NCBI RefSeq assembly: GCF_000280055.1
Contig: NZ_ALAB01000001.1
Coordinates: forward strand, 162,385 to 226,384
Source: Alishewanella aestuarii B11
Lineage (GTDB): Bacteria > Pseudomonadota > Gammaproteobacteria > Enterobacterales > Alteromonadaceae
Length of the DNA: 64,000 bases
Reading direction: 5' to 3'
In this document: positions 8,243-16,229 of the stretch, in pieces
Layout of the letters: each line of letters begins with the position of its first letter
How positions within the stretch are numbered: position 1 is the stretch's first letter
The notes under the pieces: model-generated
Databases searched by the model: none
Seen by the model: the letters and a program-made list of their open reading frames with translations, nothing else
Told to the model about the DNA's origin: nothing
Program-made: the position numbers and the translations under genes

Positions 8243-8878
8243 ATGAAAAAGTGGTTAGTAGCTGCTGCGGCAGCTGTGCTGTTACCCCTGTCTGCCGTTG
8301 CCAGTAATTTCCAGGTCGGTAAGCACTATGAAGTGATTGCTGAGCAGAAAACCGCCAAGCCGGAAGTGAAAGAATATTTCTCATTCTTCTGTGGTGGTTG
8401 TTACGCTTTTGAGCCTATTGCCCAGCGCCTGGCGCAGTCTCTACCGGACGGGGTAGAGTTTAAAAAATTCCATGTTGATTTTATTCGCGCTGCGTCACCG
8501 GAAATTCAAAATGCGCTGGCGCGCGCTTATGTGGTAGCAAAAAACCTGGGTAAAGGTGATCAGGTATCCACTGCCATTTTTAACCAAATTCACCGCAGCC
8601 GGGTGCCGTTCCGCAGCGAAGACGATATCCGTAATCTGGTCCTGATTAACGATATTGATGGCGAAACCTATGATAAAGCCATGCGCAGCTTTGGCGTGCG
8701 TGGTGCGGTCAATCAGATGATGAAAGAGCAGCAGGAACTGAGTGAGCGCCGCGTGCTGACCGGTGTGCCCATGCTGGTGGTAAATGGTAAATATAAGATC
8801 CTGAATGAGAGTCTGAATCAACGTAATATGCAGCAGGAAATGCAGCAGTTAGTCGAGTACCTGCTGAGTAAAGACTAA
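8243..8878 (+). CDS. dsbA: Thiol:disulfide interchange protein DsbA
   Basis: A 211-aa periplasmic oxidoreductase with a cleavable signal peptide (MKKWLVAAAAAVLLPLSAVA). The thioredoxin-fold active site is C50-G-G-C53 in YFSFFCGGCYAFEP, and the cis-proline loop is LTGVPMLVVNGKY. It introduces disulfides in the cell envelope. Family members normally carry CPHC; CGGC is unusual and should change the cysteine pKa and redox potential. AGAGG lies upstream of the ATG, 58 bp after srkA, and a terminator follows. Confidence 0.95.
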   Translation: MKKWLVAAAAAVLLPLSAVASNFQVGKHYEVIAEQKTAKPEVKEYFSFFCGGCYAFEPIAQRLAQSLPDGVEFKKFHVDFIRAASPEIQNALARAYVVAKNLGKGDQVSTAIFNQIHRSRVPFRSEDDIRNLVLINDIDGETYDKAMRSFGVRGAVNQMMKEQQELSERRVLTGVPMLVVNGKYKILNESLNQRNMQQEMQQLVEYLLSKD

Positions 8879-8901
8879 TACCCTGTAGCCAGTTCAAATC
8901 A

Positions 8902-8926
8902 AAAGGCCAGCATCATGCTGGCCTTT
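8902..8926. terminator. Bidirectional terminator between dsbA and the DUF4920 gene
   Basis: A perfect 12-bp inverted repeat with a 1-nt centre (AAAGGCCAGCAT/ATGCTGGCCTTT), flanked by A on the left and T on the right, between two convergent genes. It can end transcription from both sides. Confidence 0.85.
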
Positions 8927-8932
8927 GTCGTT

Positions 8933-9325
8933 TTACTCGCCGGCAATTTCAACGGCGGTTGGTACCAACTGATACGCATCTGGCTTGCCTTCACCCTGTG
9001 GCCAGACTTTAACCGTGCCAGTGGCGTAGGCGGTTTTGCCCTTGGCGCTTAACGGAAACACCATATCACCGTCCCGCACCTTGATCCGAAAGCGTGGCTC
9101 ATTTTCGGCGGTGGCCAGCGTCATCCAGCACTGTTGCTTAGTGCAAACCCCGGTGACTTCGCCTACTACGGTAACCTGTTGCTCCAGATAAGCCGCCGGT
9201 TTAGCCAAAATACTGGCAACGGCAGTGATTTGTTGCTTATTGACGGTGTCACCAAACGTTACCGGCTCTGCTGCAATAACAGCGGAGGCCAGTAGCAAGC
9301 TCAATGCGGTAGTGATTAATCTCAT
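8933..9325 (-). CDS. DUF4920 domain exported protein
   Basis: A 130-aa protein with a signal peptide (MRLITTALSLLLASAVIAA), then an OB-fold-like region with the family pattern VTVVGEVTGVCTKQQCWMTL and a closing strand GTVKVWP. The CTKQQC cysteine pair and GCW-like core are typical of DUF4920, which resembles small periplasmic OB-fold proteins. No function is established. It converges on dsbA and shares the terminator; its own promoter lies in 9326-9410. Confidence 0.8.
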   Translation of the reverse strand: MRLITTALSLLLASAVIAAEPVTFGDTVNKQQITAVASILAKPAAYLEQQVTVVGEVTGVCTKQQCWMTLATAENEPRFRIKVRDGDMVFPLSAKGKTAYATGTVKVWPQGEGKPDAYQLVPTAVEIAGE

Positions 9326-9415
9326 AGTACCCTCAAGTTAAATAAGAAGCATTCTTATGCAATTTACCTGTAATATGCGGTCTTTGCCAGCATCTGCCGG
9401 CCTTTACAGATAAAA

Positions 9416-9438
9416 AAACGCAGCATTGCGCTGCGTTT
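9416..9438 (-). terminator. Rho-independent terminator of the S9 peptidase gene
   Basis: The stem AAACGCAGC/GCTGCGTTT (9416-9424 and 9430-9438, 5-nt loop) is followed on the minus strand by a run of seven T. It lies 19 bp after the stop codon of the leftward peptidase gene. Confidence 0.85.
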
Positions 9439-9456
9439 AGATATTTAGTTTAACCC

Positions 9457-11487
9457 TTAGCGGGCACCCGGCTCGGCAAAGCGGGTCATCCAGTCTTTCA
9501 CCTGGTTATACCAATAAATCGAGTTATTTGGCTTCAGGATCCAGTGGTTTTCGTCCGGGAAGTAGATCATACGCGACTCGACACCACGGCTTTGTAAGGT
9601 ACGGAACAGCTCAAAGCCCTGCCCAACCGGGACCCGGTAGTCTAGCTGGCCATGGATCACCAGAGTCGGGGTATTAAAGTTGCCGGCATAATAGTGTGGC
9701 GAAATGCTCTTATAGATCTCCGGGTTATCCCAGTAGTGACCAAAGCGGGTGGCGTGCACTGCAAAGTCAGCCGACATCTGCGAGTACATATTGTATACCG
9801 CAGCATGGATCAGCAGGGCTTTAAACGGATGCTCGGTACCCAGCAGAATTGACGTTAAGTAGCCGCCATAGCTGGCACCACCGGCCACCATACGCTCGCT
9901 GTCAATCCAGGGCTGATTCTGGAACCAGGCTGTGGCGGCCTGAATATCAGCCAGTGGCTTGGTGCGCCAGTCCGGGTTAATCGCATCGGTAAAGTCCTGG
10001 CCAAAGCCACTGGAACCATGGAAGTTAGGCCAGGCGGTGACATAACCCCAGGACGCGAAGGTTTGCGCATTCCAGCGGTAGCTAAAGCTGTCGGTAATGG
10101 CATTGTGTGGGCCGCCATGGATCAGCAGGAATAACGGATACTTTTTCGATTTATCAAAACCGGCCGGGTAATGTACCCACATCTGGATGTCATTACCATC
10201 AGCACCCTTATAGGTAACCGACTCGTAACTACCCAGCTCGGTTTTTGCCAGCAACTCATCATTAAAGCTGTCCAGACGGGTAGTGCGACCGTTACGGATA
10301 TCCACTTTGACCAGCCGTGCCGGGAACATAAAGCTTTCGTTGGTGGCTACCAGCACGTTATTGCCAGCCAGGGCCGGGCTGTTAAAGCTGGTGTCTTTGG
10401 TAATGGCTCTTTCTTTACCGCTGCGGGCATCAATTTGATACAGGCGGCTGGTGCCGGCGTCATCAATGCTGGCGAAGAAGCTACGGCTATCGTTGCTCCA
10501 GACAAAGTTGCTAACTGAACGATCCCAGTTGCCGGTCAGTTCGCGCGTGGTTTTCGCTGCCAGATCATAGATCATCAGCCGGGCGGTATCGCCATAAAAA
10601 CCCTGAATTTTCTGCCGGCTAAAGGCTAAGCTTTTGCCATCAGGGCTAAAGCTTGGGTTGCTGTCCGGTGCTTGATTATCCGGGGTGATATTTTCTGCTT
10701 TATCGCTGCCAATAGCCGCTAAGAAAATATCAATTTTTGGATCAACGGTATTGTCTGAACCGTTGGCATTAAAGGCGATAAAGCGCTCTTGCGGGTGCAC
10801 ATCGTAGCTGCTGGCGCTCTGGCTGGAACGCGGCAGCTCGCGGCCAAATTTCTGGGTTACCGGCTCAACGGCACCGCCTTTGGCCGGAATACGGAACACA
10901 TGAGCCTGGCGGTTTTCGTCAATCCAGTGATCGAAATGGGAATAGGGTAAGGCGTTCCACTGCCAGGCCGAGACTTTTTTGTCTTTGTTGGCTTTTAACT
11001 CTGCCGCCATCTCTTCCCAGTTTTTACCCGGCCAAACGCGGCTGATAAAATACAGATGCTCACCTACCCATTTAATGCCATAAACCCCGGTTGGCACTTC
11101 GGTTAAGCGCTGGGCTTCACCCGGTGTGGTTAATGGCAGCAGGTAAATCTGGCCGGCTTCATCTTTATTACGCTGGCTGATAAAGGCCAGGGTTTTGCCA
11201 TCCGGCGAAAAAGTCGCTTCGCTGGCGCGCATACCATCCACCGTCAGCGGTCGCTGCTGGCCCTTGTCGTCAAATAACCATAGACGGGTATGGCCCTGAT
11301 CGGCTTTCACATCAAAGCGGGTAACAGGGGCAACGATAAACTTACCGTCAGCGGAGGCTACCGGGCTGCCTATGCGCTCCAGTTGCCACATCCGCTCGAC
11401 ACTTAAGCTGTTATCCTGTTCGCTGCTGGCCAGTGCCGCCAGCGGTAACCACAGAAGTAACAGCCAGAGTTGCTGTAGTTTTTTCAT
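9457..11487 (-). CDS. S9 family prolyl oligopeptidase (exported)
   Basis: A 676-aa serine peptidase with a signal peptide (MKKLQQLWLLLLWLPLAALA), a WD40/beta-propeller-like N-terminal half with repeated PDGK and SPDGKSLAF blades, and a C-terminal alpha/beta-hydrolase. By position the triad is S539 (GGASYGGYL), D616 (HGQLDYRVP) and H648 (DENHWI). This is the acylaminoacyl/dipeptidyl peptidase group that trims oligopeptides, here in the periplasm. The gene stands alone with its own terminator, and 233 bp separate it from the divergent gene at 11721. Confidence 0.93.
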   Translation of the reverse strand: MKKLQQLWLLLLWLPLAALASSEQDNSLSVERMWQLERIGSPVASADGKFIVAPVTRFDVKADQGHTRLWLFDDKGQQRPLTVDGMRASEATFSPDGKTLAFISQRNKDEAGQIYLLPLTTPGEAQRLTEVPTGVYGIKWVGEHLYFISRVWPGKNWEEMAAELKANKDKKVSAWQWNALPYSHFDHWIDENRQAHVFRIPAKGGAVEPVTQKFGRELPRSSQSASSYDVHPQERFIAFNANGSDNTVDPKIDIFLAAIGSDKAENITPDNQAPDSNPSFSPDGKSLAFSRQKIQGFYGDTARLMIYDLAAKTTRELTGNWDRSVSNFVWSNDSRSFFASIDDAGTSRLYQIDARSGKERAITKDTSFNSPALAGNNVLVATNESFMFPARLVKVDIRNGRTTRLDSFNDELLAKTELGSYESVTYKGADGNDIQMWVHYPAGFDKSKKYPLFLLIHGGPHNAITDSFSYRWNAQTFASWGYVTAWPNFHGSSGFGQDFTDAINPDWRTKPLADIQAATAWFQNQPWIDSERMVAGGASYGGYLTSILLGTEHPFKALLIHAAVYNMYSQMSADFAVHATRFGHYWDNPEIYKSISPHYYAGNFNTPTLVIHGQLDYRVPVGQGFELFRTLQSRGVESRMIYFPDENHWILKPNNSIYWYNQVKDWMTRFAEPGAR

Positions 11488-11720
11488 CTTGGACTCCGGT
11501 TGTTTTTTATTGTCGCTGCGATGTTAGCACAAGTGCGGACTGGCCCAAGCCGTTTTGCCGCAGCATGCGGCGTTTTAGTCGGAAATGCCACCTGGTGGTA
11601 TTGCTACTGGCTTTATGATCCGGCCGCTTGATATCTGATGTGTATTGGAAAAGTCTGTCATAGGGCCTTAGGGATTTTGCTATACTGCCGGCCGTTGTAA
11701 CGCCGGATATCAGACAGCCA

Positions 11721-12281
11721 ATGGTGAGCAAGCCCAATCAAATACAGACAACAAGCCAGTATGGCCTGGGTGATCCCGATGCCCGCTTTTGTGTTTATGT
11801 CGCGAACCGACCACCCATGCTGGAATATCAGGCTCTGGCCCAGATTCAGCCGCTATGCCGCAGCGAAATCGCGTTGATCAATCAGGCCTGCGGCAATGGC
11901 TGGCGCAAAGTATTTAATGTTTATGCCAAGCTGCTGTTTGCGCTGCCGCAAACGCCGTTGTTTACATTCCACCAGCATGCCGCCAGCTGGCAAGATTATC
12001 GCGATAGCCGGCTGTTACAAAACGGTAGTGATACTGCGCTATTATTTTCCGCACCACAGCTTGAGCCGGTAACAGATCGCATCCATATTATTGCCGGCCG
12101 CACCTTTGCCAAAGCGCTGCTGGAACAGGGGTTAGCAGCACAGTTGCAGTGGCTAAATGCCGAATTTGCTATTGATAAGCGGCAACGGCTAATGGTTTGC
12201 CCGTATTTTGACTACCGGCAGCTTAATAATGAGAAAATTGCTTATCTGGTTAGCCTGATTCGGCAGTTGGAGACGTTTTAA
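11721..12281 (+). CDS. Hypothetical protein, likely an Alteromonadales DUF family
   Basis: A 186-aa soluble protein without signal or membrane segments. Conserved-looking blocks are FCVYVANRPPMLEYQAL, GNGWRKVFNVYAKLLFAL and a C-terminal VCPYFDYRQLNNEKIAYLV. I do not recognise a function; it may match a domain of unknown function common in this order. The stop TAA overlaps the ATG of the next gene (TAATG at 12279-12283), so the two are translationally coupled and may act together. Confidence 0.75.
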   Translation: MVSKPNQIQTTSQYGLGDPDARFCVYVANRPPMLEYQALAQIQPLCRSEIALINQACGNGWRKVFNVYAKLLFALPQTPLFTFHQHAASWQDYRDSRLLQNGSDTALLFSAPQLEPVTDRIHIIAGRTFAKALLEQGLAAQLQWLNAEFAIDKRQRLMVCPYFDYRQLNNEKIAYLVSLIRQLETF

Positions 12282-12754
12282 TGAACCTGTCTGCGCAGTT
12301 ACAGCAGCTTTCGACGTTACTACAACCTTACCCCTTTGGTATTGGTGGCAGTTGTTTACTCTGGCAATTGGGGCTGGAAGCGAACCCGGGCGATATCGAC
12401 GTGGTTTGCCGCGAGCAGGATTTCGACGCCATTTGCCAGCTGTTAGCTCAGCATTATCAACCAGAAGCCGTGACTTTTAACCCTGACTTTGTCACCCGCC
12501 ACTTTGCCCGTTTTAGCCAGCCGGGTCAGCGTGATATTGAACTGATGGCCGGCATTGCCGTACTACAACAAGGCAAGCTAATCGAATGGACATTCCACCC
12601 GGAACGCTGCTACTGGCAAAACCAGATCTGCTTTATGCCCGCCAGCGACTGGCTGGAACTGTACGGCTTGTTTAACCGCCCCAAGCGGGTGGAGACGTTA
12701 CAGCGGTATTTGGCGCAGAGCAATTCACCTTGCTCCAAGCGAGATGCAGTTTGA
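12281..12754 (+). CDS. Nucleotidyltransferase-fold protein
   Basis: A 157-aa protein with the polymerase-beta/MNT signature GIGGSCLLWQLG, then PGDIDVV (Gly-Gly-Ser followed by Asp-x-Asp), and a downstream DIELMAG that could supply the third carboxylate. This is the minimal nucleotidyltransferase pattern, as in AbiEii/MNT or aminoglycoside-like enzymes; the substrate cannot be told. It is coupled to the preceding hypothetical gene by TAATG. Its 3' end overlaps the convergent membrane gene by 83 bp. Confidence 0.72.
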   Translation: MNLSAQLQQLSTLLQPYPFGIGGSCLLWQLGLEANPGDIDVVCREQDFDAICQLLAQHYQPEAVTFNPDFVTRHFARFSQPGQRDIELMAGIAVLQQGKLIEWTFHPERCYWQNQICFMPASDWLELYGLFNRPKRVETLQRYLAQSNSPCSKRDAV

Positions 12755-13139
12755 TCAGTTTCCAGAGCAGAAATAGTTTAAAAATTAACATCAGCTCGAA
12801 TTTACTACTGTTTAGTAGTGCAAAAACATCATTAAGAATGCTAACCCCACCTAACAATATGCAAATATTCAGGCCCCAGCTATAGCCTCGAATTAAGCCC
12901 CAGATACTGCTGATTACAACAACAAAACAAGCAGAGACAAGGATAAAATTGGCGAATGAGCGTTCAATGTTGATGCTGACAGCGTCAGAGAGGTGTGGTT
13001 GAAACCAATAGAAAGCCAAGAAAAAATATGACAGCAGGTGAAGCCCAAGCCCTAAAATCGCTAACAGCTTGAGCCAACCAGGTATAAGCTGAATCCGTTG
13101 TAGTTTCAGCACCACTCTTAAGCTCTCTTCGCTTGACAT
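12672..13139 (-). CDS. Four-helix membrane protein, hypothetical
   Basis: A 155-aa protein with about four hydrophobic segments (LLAILGLGLHLLSYFFLAFYW; FILVSACFVVVISSIWGLI; NICILLGGVSILNDVFALL; LMLIFKLFLLWKLIKL). The start at 13139 is chosen because AAAGGAGA precedes it at ideal spacing, while the frame runs further upstream without support. It is more AT-rich than its neighbours. The C-terminal tail (about 25 residues, ending SPPAWGG) runs antisense into the nucleotidyltransferase gene, suggesting that its original stop was lost. No function recognised. Confidence 0.65.
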   Translation of the reverse strand: MSSEESLRVVLKLQRIQLIPGWLKLLAILGLGLHLLSYFFLAFYWFQPHLSDAVSINIERSFANFILVSACFVVVISSIWGLIRGYSWGLNICILLGGVSILNDVFALLNSSKFELMLIFKLFLLWKLIKLHLAWSKVNCSAPNTAVTSPPAWGG

Positions 13140-13294
13140 CTCAGATCTCCTTTCCGTTATAAAATTGATAATAGCCCAGCAGCTAGAGTCAATCAAATCT
13201 TGTACGCCATCTCAGTATTTGCGATATAAGCAATGATCTTGGACTTTTTAGTTAATATGCTTTTACTAGCGAAAATAAACTTGGGGAGACACGG

Positions 13295-14053
13295 ATGGCG
13301 CCACTAAATTGGAGCAGAGACCAAAGCTTAGTCGCTTTTAGTTTGTACTGGCGTTTACCTTTCGGGCGTTTTCACTCCAATAATCCAGAAATTATAAAAT
13401 ATGCTGCTTTAATTCAGCGCACCCCATCGGCGTTAGCAATGAAGCTCTCCAACATTGCCAGTTTAGATCCTGCCATTTTGATGACCGGTCGCTCGGGATT
13501 AAAAGCCGCGTCAAAAATGGATAAAGCATTATGGCAAGAAATGCAGCAAGATTGGCCGACCTTTGTACTTGCTATGGCACAGGCAGAGGCAAGTTTTACG
13601 GGTTCCCAATCAGAGCAAATGCAGCAAACTGAAGACGTTAAAATCACCACTAAGCTAAGTGAAGTTCAACAGCGGGTTGGTCAGAGCTTTTTTCGTAATG
13701 CCGTATTAAGCGCTTATGACTATCGTTGTTGCATTACCGGCTTAGCAAATCCTCGTTTATTGGTCGCGAGCCATATCGTGCCATGGCGTAGTGACGAGCA
13801 AAATCGGCTTAACCCAACTAATGGTTTGGCGCTATCAGCTCTCCACGATAAAGCTTTTGATTTGGGATTGATTACTATTAGCGAGGATTATCGAGTCATC
13901 GTTTCGACAAAGTATAAACCGACAACAGATCCATTTTTCGATGAAACGATTTTGCGCTTTGATGGTAAGCCGATTCTATTGCCAGAGAAGTTTTTACCTG
14001 CTCCCGAGTTTCTAACCTTTCACCGAGAGCAGATTTTTGAGAAGGCGGTGTAA
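13295..14053 (+). CDS. Solitary HNH endonuclease (HNH_2 type)
   Basis: A 252-aa protein. The N-terminal half is a helical region of the type found in restriction-associated HNH proteins (WSRDQSLVAFSLYWRLPFGRF). The C-terminal nuclease has YRCCITG, LVASHIVPW, NPTNGLALS and HDKAFDLGLI, the Cys/His-His-Asn pattern of stand-alone HNH restriction endonucleases. No methyltransferase is adjacent, so it would act on modified or foreign DNA, or is an orphan. It has an AT-rich upstream region and precedes the palindrome array at 14123. Substrate unknown. Confidence 0.82.
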   Translation: MAPLNWSRDQSLVAFSLYWRLPFGRFHSNNPEIIKYAALIQRTPSALAMKLSNIASLDPAILMTGRSGLKAASKMDKALWQEMQQDWPTFVLAMAQAEASFTGSQSEQMQQTEDVKITTKLSEVQQRVGQSFFRNAVLSAYDYRCCITGLANPRLLVASHIVPWRSDEQNRLNPTNGLALSALHDKAFDLGLITISEDYRVIVSTKYKPTTDPFFDETILRFDGKPILLPEKFLPAPEFLTFHREQIFEKAV

Positions 14054-14122
14054 AGGCTGAATTTGTTTTCTGCTATTTTCGTCCACATCGTGGCGATAAG
14101 ACGTTTCCATGCACTGCGACCT

Positions 14123-14205
14123 CACTTTTACGCGCATAAAAGTGTAGTTTATCACTTTTTTATGCGCATAAAAATGTTGATTTGTTTGTTTTTATGCGCA
14201 TAAAA
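14123..14205. promoter_or_regulatory. Array of three palindromes at exact 32-bp spacing (candidate operator)
   Basis: Three copies of a palindrome with core ATGCGCAT flanked by T-run and A-run: 14123-14144 (one arm carries CGC instead of TGC), 14157-14174 (perfect) and 14190-14205 (perfect). Outer CACTTTT/AAAAGTG arms extend the first copy. The centres are at 14133.5, 14165.5 and 14197.5, i.e. 32 bp apart or three helical turns. The array ends 37 bp before the ATG of the AAA ATPase, so it probably spans its promoter and binds a dimeric regulator cooperatively. Confidence 0.7.
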
Positions 14206-14242
14206 GTGTAGTCTTGCTGCAGTGTCCCTGCTGGAGCCTGCC

Positions 14243-15565
14243 ATGCAACGTGAGCTACTGACGACCTTACTAAACTGGAAAGCATTGCCGGAACGCAAGC
14301 CGCTGCTAATTGACGGCGCCCGGCAGACCGGTAAAACCTACTTACTGCAAACTCTGTTTGGTCAGCATTTCCCTAGAGTACTGCGTATTGATTTTCTGGA
14401 ATCGCCAAAGATGGCTGATGCCTTTGCCGGCTCTTTAGTACCGCAAGATGTACTGACCAATATAGAGCTATTAACAGGCCAGCCGTTTAATCTGCAAACC
14501 GACTTATTAATCCTCGATGAAATTGGTGAATGCCCGCGAGCCGTTACCGCCCTAAAGTACTTTGCCGAGCAAACGCCGCAAGCCTTTATTGCTGCCAGTG
14601 GCTCCAATATCGGCTTGCTGAATACTTTTCCGGTGGGCAAGGTGGAACAATACAATTTACGCCCTTTAACCTTTCGCGAGTTTTTGTTGGCCGCCAATGA
14701 GCCAGCCTTACTAAAGGTGTATGACGCCGCGCAAAACTCCGCTGCTGCGCACAGCAGATTGTTTGATAAGTTAACTGATTATTACTTTACTGGTGGTATG
14801 CCGGAGGCGGTGAGCTTGTGGTTTAAATTGGTTGATCAGAGCATCTTGCAGCGGGTTAAAGCGGTTGCAAAAGTACAGGCGGATCTGCTGGCTGGTTATC
14901 GTCGGGATTTTGGTAAATATGCCGGTAAAACCGATGCGGCGCTGATAGAAGCTATTTTTACGGCTGTACCGTCACAGCTGGCAGCTGTGGTAGATGAGTC
15001 GGTTAAGCGCTTTAAATTTAAATATGTTTATGCGCGAAAATCACGTTATCAGGATCTGGAAACCGGCATTGCCTGGCTGGAAAAATGCCGTCTGGTATTA
15101 AAAAATTATCCGCTTGAGGGGTTGCCGCGTAGTCCGCTGGCTGCTTATAAAAAGGATAATATGGTAAAGCTGTTTCTGTTTGATGTCGGTCTGCTAAACC
15201 ATATGCTTGGTGTAAGTTATCTGGAGCTTAAGCAGCAGAATTTTGAGTATAAAGGCTATATTGCAGAAAATTTTGTACAGCAGGAGTTGGCAGCTCTGGG
15301 GATCGATCCATGTTTTTCCTGGAATGATGCCAGAGCGGAAATTGAATTTATTCTAACTGATGCGACAGGCAATATTGTTCCGTTGGAAGTGAAAAGCGGT
15401 AAGCGCACCCGTGCCCGATCGCTGCAATCCTTTATTGAAAAATGCCAGCCGCTAAAAACGATCAAATTAACGGGAACTCAGGGCTCTTCAGCGCTGGAAC
15501 AGCAACATCTGGTGTACCCACTTTATTACACCGCGCATGCCGTTACTCAGCATCTGTTGACATAA
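14243..15565 (+). CDS. AAA ATPase with DUF4143 domain (AAA_14)
   Basis: A 440-aa protein. The N-terminal AAA_14 domain has Walker A GARQTGKT and Walker B LLILDEIGE; the C-terminal DUF4143 region ends in a PD-(D/E)XK-like fold pattern (ARAEIEFIL, VPLEVKSGK). Members are widespread, often mobile and of unclear function; links to defence or toxin-like behaviour have been proposed. The start at 14243 follows GGAG at 6-nt spacing; an upstream in-frame GTG at 14222 lacks this. It follows the palindrome array and an HNH gene. Confidence 0.88.
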   Translation: MQRELLTTLLNWKALPERKPLLIDGARQTGKTYLLQTLFGQHFPRVLRIDFLESPKMADAFAGSLVPQDVLTNIELLTGQPFNLQTDLLILDEIGECPRAVTALKYFAEQTPQAFIAASGSNIGLLNTFPVGKVEQYNLRPLTFREFLLAANEPALLKVYDAAQNSAAAHSRLFDKLTDYYFTGGMPEAVSLWFKLVDQSILQRVKAVAKVQADLLAGYRRDFGKYAGKTDAALIEAIFTAVPSQLAAVVDESVKRFKFKYVYARKSRYQDLETGIAWLEKCRLVLKNYPLEGLPRSPLAAYKKDNMVKLFLFDVGLLNHMLGVSYLELKQQNFEYKGYIAENFVQQELAALGIDPCFSWNDARAEIEFILTDATGNIVPLEVKSGKRTRARSLQSFIEKCQPLKTIKLTGTQGSSALEQQHLVYPLYYTAHAVTQHLLT

Positions 15566-15597
15566 AGGTTAGACGTTATCGCTACAGGGAGCCAACT

Positions 15598-16071
15598 ATG
15601 TCATTTTTAGAACTTAAAATCCCACCGCTGCTTTTAATGTTGTTATTCGCGCTGGCGATGTGGCTGCTGGCGCCACTTACTACGCCACTCTCTGCGCCAC
15701 TGGCGCTACCGGCGCTCTATACCACAGTGTTAGCGCTGTGTCTGGCGATGACCGGTATAGCGGTAGCACTGGCCGGGGTATTGGCATTTCGGCGTGCTAA
15801 AACCACAGTGGATCCGCGGCTGCCGCAACAAAGCTCCAGTCTGGTGCTGGTGGGCATTTACCGTTATAGCCGTAACCCAATGTATCTGGGGTTTTTATTG
15901 TTGTTGGCAGCCTTTGCCTGTTATTTGCAGAGCCTACTGGCTTTGGCTTTGTTACCGCTGTTTGTACTTTACTTAAATCAGTTTCAGATAAAACCCGAGG
16001 AACATTTGTTACAACAGAAGTTTGGTCCCGCATATCAGATTTATTTACAGAATGTAAGGCGATGGTTATAG
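15598..16071 (+). CDS. Isoprenylcysteine carboxyl methyltransferase-family membrane protein
   Basis: A 157-aa protein with four hydrophobic segments and the conserved ICMT/PEMT C-terminal pattern: GIYRYSRNPMYLG (substrate/SAM region), a membrane hairpin, then KPEEHLLQQKFGPAYQIY with the Glu-Glu and the closing RRW. Bacterial members are integral-membrane methyltransferases of unknown substrate. The start at 15598 has AGGGA upstream. The gene is 32 bp after the AAA ATPase and may be co-transcribed. Confidence 0.85.
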   Translation: MSFLELKIPPLLLMLLFALAMWLLAPLTTPLSAPLALPALYTTVLALCLAMTGIAVALAGVLAFRRAKTTVDPRLPQQSSSLVLVGIYRYSRNPMYLGFLLLLAAFACYLQSLLALALLPLFVLYLNQFQIKPEEHLLQQKFGPAYQIYLQNVRRWL

Positions 16072-16229
16072 CGCTAGTACCTTGTTATTAGGTGCTTATC
16101 CCGGTTTTACCAGGTTTTATCGATGTTTTGGCGATGTTTGTTGTTAATTCTTGTTGGTTGGTTAGCCATATGCTAATTTTTTAGTGGCTAAAACGTAGCC
16201 ATGTAAATAAACATAAGAAAAGGACATCC

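Noticed and set aside
11507..11737. Short minus-strand frame between the S9 peptidase and the 11721 gene
   Set aside because: It overlaps the divergent promoter region and the start of the 11721 gene, with no ribosome-binding site or family features.
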